Shown here one piece after another: positions 1 through 5,685 of a DNA stretch of 6,583 nucleotides. The position numbers and the translations under genes were made by a program. The notes beneath the pieces are model-generated. The model was not told the origin of the DNA. It was given only the letters and a program-made list of their open reading frames with translations, and searched no databases. Position 1 is the first letter of the stretch; each line of letters starts with the position of its first letter. This DNA is from Gallionella sp. (lineage in GTDB: Bacteria > Pseudomonadota > Gammaproteobacteria > Burkholderiales > Gallionellaceae), in assembly GCA_004298605.1 (NCBI GenBank), contig SCPW01000415.1, positions 1-6,583 on the forward strand, given 5' to 3'.

Positions 1-119
1 GCCGCGACCTGCGCGTGTGTAATTTGTCCGCCCATGATGTGCTGCATCAATTCGCGCATCTCGCCGAACGGCAGGTCGTGGCGGTCGATCAGCTTGGTTA
101 ATGTTTGCGAGTAATTCAT
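1..119 (-). CDS. trpD: Anthranilate phosphoribosyltransferase, N-terminal fragment (TrpD)
   Basis: This is the first 39 codons of a gene that runs off the left edge of the window. The translation begins MNYSQTLTKLIDRHDLPFGE and continues with MRELMQHIMGGQITHAQVAA, which matches the N-terminal helical region of TrpD (LTKLIDRHDL, then the GGQIT-type turn). TrpD transfers the phosphoribosyl group of PRPP to anthranilate, the second step of tryptophan synthesis, in the cytoplasm. The ATG at 119-117 is preceded by an AGAGG ribosome binding site at a normal distance (in TTAGAGGCCATCATG). It lies 87 bp downstream of the trpG stop on the same strand, the usual trpG-trpD order in proteobacteria. The catalytic and PRPP-binding motifs lie outside the window, so the call rests on the N-terminus plus the neighbour. 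Confidence 0.87.
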   Translation of the reverse strand, partial: MNYSQTLTKLIDRHDLPFGEMRELMQHIMGGQITHAQVA

Positions 120-137
120 GATGGCCTCTAAAAATTT

Positions 138-210
138 GATGGGGTGCGCGGTTCATCGCGCCCTGGTTTGTCGCCGCAGCAAAAATGGGCGCGATGAACC
201 GCGCCCCTAC
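138..210. repeat. GC-rich palindromic repeat (REP/MITE-like) between trpG and trpD
   Basis: An 18-base perfect inverted repeat (left arm 146-163, right arm 187-204) flanks a 23-base spacer. Imperfect extensions outwards include GATGGGG on the left and GTAGGGG, read on the minus strand, on the right. The arm core is GCGCGGTTCATCGCGCCC. TTTG and CAAA in the spacer could add a short inner stem. The GTAGGGGCGCG edge is, from general knowledge, typical of dispersed palindromic repeats found in many environmental bacterial genomes; copy number here cannot be checked. In the trp mRNA it would fold into a very stable hairpin between two cistrons. It has no following U-run on the minus strand, so it is not a classical intrinsic terminator. 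The trpG stop codon (209-207) lies inside its right edge. Confidence 0.8.
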
Positions 211-776
211 GCCTTTCCCTGTAAAAAATTCTCCAGCATATCGTGACCGTGTTCGGTGAGAATGGACTCCGGGTGGAACTGCACACCATGCACCGCCAGC
301 GTCTTATGGCGCACGCCCATAATCTCGCCGTCATCCGTCCATGCGGTGATTTCCAGGCAATCCGGCAATGTCTCGCGCTCGATCACCAGCGAATGGTAGC
401 GCGTCGCGGTGAACGGGTTGGGGAGGCCGGTGAACACGCTGGTGTTGTTGTGGCGGATCGCCGAGGTCTTGCCGTGCATCAGCGTCCTGGCGTGGACGAT
501 CTTTCCGCCAAATGCCTGGCCGATGCTCTGGTGACCGAGGCACACGCCGAGAATGGGAATCTTGCCGGCGAACTGCCGGATCGCCGCCACCGACACGCCC
601 GCTTCATTCGGCGTGCATGGGCCGGGCGACACCACGATGTGCTGCGGGTTCATTTTCGCGATCTGCTCCACCGTGATCTCATCGTTGCGGTACACCACGA
701 CATCTGCGCCCAGCTCGGCAAAATACTGCACCAGGTTGTAGGTAAATGAGTCGTAGTTGTCGATCATCAGCAGCAT
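207..776 (-). CDS. trpG: Anthranilate synthase component II, glutamine amidotransferase (TrpG/PabA)
   Basis: This 189-residue class I glutamine amidotransferase releases ammonia from glutamine and passes it to the TrpE (or PabB) subunit to make anthranilate (or aminodeoxychorismate). The N-terminal [18 protein letters not shown] signature is diagnostic of TrpG/PabA. The nucleophile elbow [10 protein letters not shown] gives Cys79, and VQFHPES gives His168 and Glu170 of the triad. The [11 protein letters not shown] oxyanion-loop motif is at about 50-60. Length is normal for the family. The ATG at 776-774 has an AGGA about ten bases upstream. trpD follows 87 bp downstream, supporting the tryptophan role, but the enzyme may also serve folate synthesis as in many bacteria. 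trpE is not found upstream. The last codons (QGKA, then TAG) run into the edge of the palindromic repeat, so the original C-terminus may have been altered slightly by its insertion. Confidence 0.96.
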   Translation of the reverse strand: MLLMIDNYDSFTYNLVQYFAELGADVVVYRNDEITVEQIAKMNPQHIVVSPGPCTPNEAGVSVAAIRQFAGKIPILGVCLGHQSIGQAFGGKIVHARTLMHGKTSAIRHNNTSVFTGLPNPFTATRYHSLVIERETLPDCLEITAWTDDGEIMGVRHKTLAVHGVQFHPESILTEHGHDMLENFLQGKA

Positions 777-795
777 ATTTAGCTTATCCTATTGA

Positions 796-1423
796 TTATT
801 CAAGGTATGAATGACTGACGCATTGAATTTTATCCAGTAATTTGTCCGGTTTTTTCGACGTTTGAAAACCGCACCAACACCCGATACCGGCAAGCTTCAC
901 ATTATCGCCTGCGCGATGAAGCCGCTCAAGGTCGATAATGAAACTGTCCGCGCGCAGGTAGCCGGGGCAACCACCAAGAAAGGGCTTGCGCCGCTCACCG
1001 ATGTTGACCTTGGCCGGGCGGGTCTTGTCGAATGATCCGCATTTGGACAGGTAAGCCTGATGCTGGCGCAGATTGTACAGATGGCCGTTGGAAATGCCCG
1101 TCAGCCGCTCGTAGCGGGCATCTCCATGCACTTTGAACGCTCGCTCACACAGCTTGCGCGTGGTGGTTGCCGGAGAGTGTGCCATGCAGCGCACCTCTGT
1201 CGGCGCGTGTGCAACCCCGATAGTGAAACTGCTTGAGTGTATCGGCTATCCAGCCATAGACGGCCTGGCGATCAGTCAGCGTAAACGGGATAGCTTCGTT
1301 GCCGGAAACAAAGGCGCGTACTTGCGCCAGTGTCTGTGGCCCTCGGGTGTGTAAAGCACGATCATGGATGCATGATCCCAACTTCCGCACCCCCAGGCTC
1401 ATGCGCAGTTGTACAAGGCTCAA
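796..1423 (-). pseudogene. Remnant of an integrase-type (DDE/rve) transposase gene, frameshifted, internally deleted and truncated
   Basis: Two overlapping minus-strand frames (1423-1145 and 1194-796) together give a broken transposase. The recognisable part spans about 1335-943. The first frame reads TLAQVRAFVSGNEAIPF, then GWIADTLKQFHYRG and ALHGTLSG. The second resumes with SPATTTRKLCERAFKVHGDA, RYERLTGISNGHLYNLR, and finally TRPAKVNIGERRKP and GCPGYLRADS. These fit a family of insertion-sequence integrases with an rve catalytic core that I recognise from betaproteobacteria. Relative to those proteins there is a one-base frameshift near 1168-1178. Some tens of residues are missing between the 'RADRG' and 'ALHGTLSG' blocks. 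The homology ends at the segment holding the first catalytic Asp (YLRADS). The rest of the rve domain is absent, and the 49-residue in-frame tail down to 796 is unrelated as far as I can see. No convincing start codon or terminal inverted repeats remain. It cannot encode an active enzyme. Confidence 0.72.
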
Positions 1424-1432
1424 CGTTAATTC

Positions 1433-1449
1433 AACTCAGGCGCTGAGTT
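1433..1449 (-). terminator. Possible hairpin terminator after the six-heme cytochrome gene
   Basis: A perfect 7-bp stem (AACTCAG / CTGAGTT) with a 3-base loop starts 13 bases after the stop codon of the 605-residue cytochrome gene. The position suits an operon-ending hairpin. The stem is only moderately GC-rich and is followed by GAATTAACG rather than a clear U-run, so Rho-independent termination would be weak. Confidence 0.35.
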
Positions 1450-1461
1450 TGGCAAGAGCCT

Positions 1462-3279
1462 CTATTGCTTCGCATAATAAGCGGCTATCCCCTTCATCTC
1501 CATCAGACCCAGCCCGGCATGTTCATTCGCATCCTTGCTCTTGCGCCTCATGTCCTGATAAGCCTTCATGGCTCCCACCAGGTAGGCCTCCGATTGGCCG
1601 GCAAGGCGGGGCAGGCCGGCTGTTGAGCTTTCACCCTTCGCACCATGGCAGCGATGGCATTTTTCGATGGTTTTCATGGCGGGCTGGGGCATAACTGTGG
1701 GAGGCTTATTGGCCTTCTGCGCGGTGTAGTAACCGGCCACATTGATCAGGTTGCTGACGTCCTGCGGTTTGATGGCCTTGGCGATCAGCTTCATGTCTTC
1801 GTTGGCGCGCTTGCCATTAGCGTAGGCCATGGTCGCGTCAATGAGGTATTGGTGATCCTGGCCATTAAGGTTGGGTATCCTGGGGTCTTTTTTGATGCCC
1901 TCGTCACTATGGCACAAGGTGCAGGCGGGCTTGATCTTTTCTCCGATCGCCAAATCAAACTTGCCTGGTTCTTTCGTCGCTACGGGTTCTTGCAGCGCGT
2001 AATAGAGGCTGACCTTCTCGATGTCGTCGTCTTTCAGGAAGGACACCATCTCCTGCATGACGTCATGTTTCCAGACACCATCACGGTAGGCGATGGTCGC
2101 CTCGGTCAGATACCTCGCCGTCAAGCCGGAGAGATTGGGTATGTCGGGCCTGGTGCTGTTGCCATTTTTGCCATGGCAACTGTCACACATTCTGGCAATC
2201 CTCTTGCCTTCTTCAACCGGTCGAAACTCTTTGGAGGACTGTGTTCTCCAGCGATGAAGTGAAATAGGTTCCTGGCTGGCATAGTAGGCCGCAATATTGG
2301 CGATTTTGTCATCGCTCATACCTTTGAGGGCAAACTTCATGGCCGGGTCTTTACGTTTGCCATCGCGGTAATCCCGCATGGCCAAAGCCAGATATTCCAC
2401 TGGTTGCCCGGTCAAATTGGGGAGAGCCGGGTTCAGGCTGTTGCCGTCGGGGCCATGGCAGCCTTCACAATCATTGGCGAAGGCCGCGCCGAGCTTGGCA
2501 TTTCCTTTGGCCGAAACCGGCGGTTTTTGAGGGGTTTGGACGGCATAATAGGCCGCAAGCTGCTCGATCTCTTTCCCGCTAATGGAATTTTCCATGCCAA
2601 AGACCTTCATAATCATGTGCTTGCGCCTATCATTGAAATAGGATTTCAGCGAGTAAATGAAGTAACCGGGTGGCATCGCGGCAAGGGAAGCGGCATCGGG
2701 GTGAGCGACACTATTACCGCTTTCCCCATGGCAGGAGTTACAGCGTTCGGCGATATCTGCGCCAGCTTCGATGTTTTCTTTGCTGAGAGATAGTTCGGGC
2801 TTCCTGGGCGGTATGCCAACACCGGCGCCCTTCCAAGGTGTGCCGAGGCTGGCATAGTAGGCGGATACATCGGCTATTTGTTGCGGTTTAAGCTGCTTCA
2901 TCACCTTCAGCTTGTCCGCCGCTGCCTTCAGGGTGGCGATATTGCGGGAACCGTCCGTATAGCCTTGCAATGAAGCCGCAAGGTAATCCCCGTTCAATCC
3001 GGCGATAAAGGGCGATCCGGATTCGGAATAAATCCCATCTATGCCATGGCAGGATGCGCATACCTCTTTGGCCAATTGATTGCCCGCCCGCACATCGGGT
3101 ACCAGCTTTGGTATAGCCGACGCCTCCTGCTGAGCAGGTTTTTCTGCTGCTTTTTGGTTTTCTGCTGCTTTCTGGGCGACCGTTGCAGGCTCCTTGCCTG
3201 ACGCCGTTTTGTCATCCGTCTTGCCACACCCTGCAAGCACACCAACAGCGATCATCGCTATATAAACCGCATATTTCAT
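1462..3279 (-). CDS. Six-heme c-type cytochrome lipoprotein with six tandem class I cytochrome c domains
   Basis: This 605-residue protein starts with a lipoprotein signal peptide (lipobox LAGC, lipidated Cys18). An Ala/Lys/Gln-rich linker follows (about 20-58), which should let it extend from the membrane into the periplasm. Six CXXCH sites begin at residues 74, 180, 271, 365, 453 and 541, spaced 88-106 residues apart. Each lies in a repeat of the cytochrome c4/c553 type: CXXCH(G), then P-x-L-x-G, then YL-x-x-A-x-x-Y-x-(D/N)-G, and a final AYYA-type helix. This indicates repeated domain duplication. Domain 5 has CHS instead of CHG and no methionine at the usual distal-ligand place, and domain 6 has a shortened C-terminal segment. 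The ATG at 3279 has a strong SD (AGGTGAG) just upstream. The gene lies 70 bp downstream of the nine-heme membrane cytochrome on the same strand, so they are probably cotranscribed. Its likely role is an electron carrier or store taking electrons to or from that partner. I do not recognise a named orthologue. Confidence 0.9.
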   Translation of the reverse strand: MKYAVYIAMIAVGVLAGCGKTDDKTASGKEPATVAQKAAENQKAAEKPAQQEASAIPKLVPDVRAGNQLAKEVCASCHGIDGIYSESGSPFIAGLNGDYLAASLQGYTDGSRNIATLKAAADKLKVMKQLKPQQIADVSAYYASLGTPWKGAGVGIPPRKPELSLSKENIEAGADIAERCNSCHGESGNSVAHPDAASLAAMPPGYFIYSLKSYFNDRRKHMIMKVFGMENSISGKEIEQLAAYYAVQTPQKPPVSAKGNAKLGAAFANDCEGCHGPDGNSLNPALPNLTGQPVEYLALAMRDYRDGKRKDPAMKFALKGMSDDKIANIAAYYASQEPISLHRWRTQSSKEFRPVEEGKRIARMCDSCHGKNGNSTRPDIPNLSGLTARYLTEATIAYRDGVWKHDVMQEMVSFLKDDDIEKVSLYYALQEPVATKEPGKFDLAIGEKIKPACTLCHSDEGIKKDPRIPNLNGQDHQYLIDATMAYANGKRANEDMKLIAKAIKPQDVSNLINVAGYYTAQKANKPPTVMPQPAMKTIEKCHRCHGAKGESSTAGLPRLAGQSEAYLVGAMKAYQDMRRKSKDANEHAGLGLMEMKGIAAYYAKQ

Positions 3280-3281
3280 AA

Positions 3282-3288
3282 CTCACCT
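3282..3288 (-). promoter_or_regulatory. Ribosome binding site of the six-heme lipoprotein gene
   Basis: On the minus strand AGGTGAG lies three bases before the ATG at 3279-3277, with the AGG core six bases from it. It is the strongest Shine-Dalgarno match in the window and fixes the start at a methionine followed by a proper lipoprotein signal. Confidence 0.7.
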
Positions 3289-3312
3289 ATTTTGATTGTA
3301 CGAGATGGGGAG

Positions 3313-3335
3313 GAAGCCACTCATCCGGCGGCTTC
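3313..3335 (-). other. Intercistronic hairpin between the two cytochrome genes
   Basis: GAAGCC (3313-3318) and GGCTTC (3330-3335) form a 6-bp stem, extendable by a G-U and a G-C pair, 14 bases after the stop codon of the upstream nine-heme gene. No U-run follows on the minus strand. If real, it would more likely affect mRNA processing or the ratio of the two proteins than end transcription. Confidence 0.3.
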
Positions 3336-3349
3336 GCAGTGACCCAACC

Positions 3350-5311
3350 TTAATGCCCAAAGAACCCGTTCAGCACCAGCACCAGTTCGACCACGCCAAT
3401 GATAATCAGGGTCGCACCCAGAATCTTGGAGGCTGATGTCATGCGCTTGGATGGCGGATCAACCAGATATTTTTCAAGTTCACCCGAATCCACCAGACGC
3501 TGATAATCCACAGAATGCTCGTGCTTGTACTCATGCAGGGGCACGCAGCCGGTGAACATGCAGATATCCTGCGGGAACTTGTCCGGGCGGAAGTGGCAGT
3601 TGAAGAAGTGTACCGAGAACAGGAACACCGCCGCCAGGAACGCCTCTTCACCATGCACGATAGTGCCCACGTTGAACACCCAGCCCGGCAGGAAATGGGA
3701 GGTCAGCTCCGGCAACCACAACATGGTCCCACTCACGCCCACAATGGTCAGACCCCAGAACGGCGCCCAGTAGTCGAACTTCTCCCAATAGGCCCAACGG
3801 TCGAAAACGGGGCGCGGGCCTTTGTCGAAGAACCATTTGAACATGCCAATAACACCTTTCAGGTCATTCAGGTTTGGCACCATGGAGTTTGGCCCGAATA
3901 CTTTCCAAGTTTTCCAATTGGTACTTATGAAGTAAATGAGATAAAACACATGGCCGAAAAACACGCTGACAAACATCATCCCGCCAATTCGATGCACGAT
4001 ACCGGCAATTTTGACGCCGCCCAGCATCTTGATAACAATCGGCGCCCAAGTGCTTCCGGCAAACAGCAGGGCCATACCGGAAATAACCAGCATCATCACG
4101 CCCAGCGCCAGCGCGAGGTGGGCAGTGCGCCATATCCAGCCAAAGCGCCTGACATATTTTTCACCTTCAGGATGCGTCTCTTCGGCATGAGCATGCGCAC
4201 CGTTGATTTTATTGATGTCGATATGCTGTTTGCCCTTGTTTCTCTTGCGATCCCGGTATTCCGCGTAGAACCACAGCGCACTATGCATATAGAAGAATGC
4301 AAACACGGAGAACAACAGCCCGATCATGAATTTGGAGACAACATACATCTCCGGATAACGCTCGTAGTCGTGGGTATTGCCGTGGGGCTGGAATGTCAAA
4401 AAACCCTCGCTTGCGTTCTTGTGGCATTTCGAGCAGGTCTCCAGGCGGTTATTAACATGCACCAGTGAGGTGGGATCCTTGATACGCTTGATCTCGTGGG
4501 CGCCATGGCAGTTGTAACATTTGGCGGTCTGCGTCTCGCCGAGCGTATTGACCTGACCGTGGTAGGTTTCCCTGTAGCTTTCCATGCTTTCTTCATGACA
4601 ATTGCCGCAGTTCTTGCCAATGACCAGCTTTGCTTGGTCGCCCTTTGGTTTGTCTATGGAATGGGTGGTATGGCAGTCAACACAAACCGCCGCCTTGGCA
4701 TTTTTTTTGCCGAAAACCTCATTGCCATGTACCGATTTGGCATAAGCTTCCACTTGCTTGCTGTGGCATTTGCCGCACAAATCCGGGATCTTCAGGCGTC
4801 CCGGCTCGCCGCGTTTGCTATTGATCGGGGTGATGTAGTGGGCGCTATGGCAGTCACTGCAATAGGCGTTGGGTTTGGAAGGGTCTTTTTTGCTTGGCTG
4901 GGCATGTATGGAATTCTTGTAGTGGTCTATCTGTTGGGCCACCGTACCCAAATATTTATATTTCCCGGTGGTCCCGGCTTCCTGGGCAGCCTTCCACCTC
5001 TTCTGGTGGCATGAAATGCAGTCGACCTTGATGTCTTTGATGACCTGATGCGGGATACGCTCGATATCCGTGTGGCACTCCACGCACTTCAGTATCGTGT
5101 GAACACCGCTCGAATATTCTTCGCTGCCAACATGAAGCTCCCGTTTTTTGCCTTCAGCCGAAGGGATGGCAAAGCCGCTGATCCCGTGACAGCCAAGGCA
5201 ATTTTTACTCTCGGGTTGTTGGTTATTATCATCACCTATAGCGACCCCTGGTGCTCCTGCCAGGAAAAGAATACACCCTATAAGCAATACGGGAAAATTG
5301 GAAATACACAT
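3350..5311 (-). CDS. CbcL-like membrane cytochrome: nine c-type hemes fused to a cytochrome b561-type domain
   Basis: A 653-residue predicted inner-membrane protein with an N-terminal signal peptide (about 1-26) and a periplasmic head. The head has nine CXXCH sites, with first Cys at 38, 76, 98, 151, 179, 210, 235, 265 and 293. Many extra histidines (such as HSAHY, HTTHS, HGAHE) can provide bis-His ligation. About six membrane helices follow, near 325-350, 397-418, 435-462, 513-533, 553-574 and 628-648. Candidate b-heme ligands are His343, 398, 440, 454, 553 and 568. The cytoplasmic HFRPDKFP-x(5)-FTG segment (573-588) is of a type seen in b561-containing multiheme fusions. Geobacter CbcL, a quinol-linked inner-membrane cytochrome of extracellular Fe(III) respiration, has the same nine-c-heme plus diheme-b layout. 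I infer quinol:periplasmic-cytochrome electron transfer, direction undetermined. An in-frame TAG lies just upstream, so translation can start only at ATG 5311 (TAGG SD five bases away) or at GTG 5314, which adds one residue. It is the first gene of a probable operon with the six-heme lipoprotein. Confidence 0.92.
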   Translation of the reverse strand: MCISNFPVLLIGCILFLAGAPGVAIGDDNNQQPESKNCLGCHGISGFAIPSAEGKKRELHVGSEEYSSGVHTILKCVECHTDIERIPHQVIKDIKVDCISCHQKRWKAAQEAGTTGKYKYLGTVAQQIDHYKNSIHAQPSKKDPSKPNAYCSDCHSAHYITPINSKRGEPGRLKIPDLCGKCHSKQVEAYAKSVHGNEVFGKKNAKAAVCVDCHTTHSIDKPKGDQAKLVIGKNCGNCHEESMESYRETYHGQVNTLGETQTAKCYNCHGAHEIKRIKDPTSLVHVNNRLETCSKCHKNASEGFLTFQPHGNTHDYERYPEMYVVSKFMIGLLFSVFAFFYMHSALWFYAEYRDRKRNKGKQHIDINKINGAHAHAEETHPEGEKYVRRFGWIWRTAHLALALGVMMLVISGMALLFAGSTWAPIVIKMLGGVKIAGIVHRIGGMMFVSVFFGHVFYLIYFISTNWKTWKVFGPNSMVPNLNDLKGVIGMFKWFFDKGPRPVFDRWAYWEKFDYWAPFWGLTIVGVSGTMLWLPELTSHFLPGWVFNVGTIVHGEEAFLAAVFLFSVHFFNCHFRPDKFPQDICMFTGCVPLHEYKHEHSVDYQRLVDSGELEKYLVDPPSKRMTSASKILGATLIIIGVVELVLVLNGFFGH

Positions 5312-5314
5312 CAC

Positions 5315-5685
5315 AGCCTACCGCCTTTTGTTAATTTTGATGAACAGGTCGATCTTTAAAACCAATGCGAACATCTCGCCACTATCCGGCGAACGGGCAT
5401 CGTCTTAAGAAACCTTGCTATTTTACACGAATGTCAGTACACCAGATAGGGTTTTGCGCGAACATCAGTGCATTATGTGCGGTATTGCGGCCAATAGCCT
5501 ACTTATGCGCTTGACTTCTAAGAGACCGTTACCCATTTTTTGAGGATTTTTATGCAGATGGGCAAGAATTTGCGGCATAATATGCAGGATTTGCTTGGCT
5601 GTCATAATTTGCTGCTTTGCTCAAAAAATTCAACCATTTCCAACTTTAACGCATAATTAACCATTCATTATCAAAGGCTTCCATC
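5315..5685. promoter_or_regulatory. Divergent intergenic regulatory region between the two cytochrome transcription units
   Basis: This 371-base AT-richer region must hold promoters for the leftward cytochrome operon and the rightward membrane-protein gene. Visible structure: GCGAACATC occurs twice (5367-5375 and 5458-5466). A looser pair, CGAATGTCAGTACA and CGAACATCAGTGCA, starts 31 bases apart (5428 and 5459). TATGCAG occurs at 5551 and 5581. CATAAT occurs three times (5576, 5603, 5652) and ATTTGC three times (5568, 5589, 5607). A plausible but unproven plus-strand sigma70 site is TTCAAC (5629-5634), 17 bases, CATAAT (5652-5657). Another is TTGACT (5511-5516) with a poor -10. A partial sigma54-like TGG-N8-TTGC lies at 5559-5573. 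No promoter for the minus strand stands out. Confidence 0.5.
5673..5677 (+). promoter_or_regulatory. Ribosome binding site of the monoheme membrane protein gene
   Basis: AAAGG is placed eight bases before the ATG at 5686. An in-frame TAA at 5647-5649 bounds the reading frame upstream, and there is no other ATG in frame between them, so the start is well supported. Confidence 0.6.

Larger units (their letters stand above)
777..1461. other. Stretch without an intact gene between the cytochrome operon and trpG
   Basis: Apart from the transposase remnant, these 685 bases contain no credible intact coding region on either strand. Two short inverted repeats can be seen: GATCATG/CATGATC with a four-base loop at 1360-1377, and AACTCAG/CTGAGTT at 1433-1449. 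The 166 bases just upstream of trpG (777-942) must carry whatever promoter drives trpGD unless transcription reads through from the cytochrome operon. I do not see a good -35/-10 pair there. trpE, commonly the gene before trpG, is not present. Confidence 0.6.

Noticed and set aside
243..749. Long plus-strand open frame antisense to trpG
   Set aside because: It mirrors the codon structure of the clearly real trpG and shows no domain or plausible ribosome binding site.
1360..1377. GATCATG/CATGATC inverted repeat as a terminal repeat of the insertion element
   Set aside because: The arms are only 7 bases and I see no matching copy at the other end of the transposase remnant.
1645..2262. Plus-strand open frame opposite the six-heme lipoprotein
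   Set aside because: It is antisense to a well supported multi-domain gene and has no recognisable features of its own.
1462..3279. Regular repeats as a CRISPR-like or tandem DNA repeat array
   Set aside because: The periodicity of about 90 codons comes from duplicated cytochrome c domains in a single open frame, with only local nucleotide similarity.
3515..4468. 317-codon plus-strand open frame opposite the CbcL-like gene
   Set aside because: The product is a His/Gln-rich shadow of the opposite strand, and the minus-strand frame has nine heme sites and membrane helices.
5270..5311. Possible lipobox LIGC (Cys13) in the CbcL-like protein
   Set aside because: The Cys lies in the middle of the hydrophobic stretch, only 13 residues from the start, and another hydrophobic run with a signal peptidase I-like end follows, so an ordinary signal peptide is more likely.
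5360..5400. TCGCC/GGCGA hairpin upstream of the cytochrome operon as a riboswitch
   Set aside because: A 5-bp stem with a 7-base loop is too short to distinguish from chance, and no known riboswitch core is visible.
5559..5573. Sigma54 promoter (TGG-N8-TTGC)
   Set aside because: The outer GG and GC spacing fits but the conserved CAC part of the -24 element is missing; kept only as a mention in the intergenic feature.
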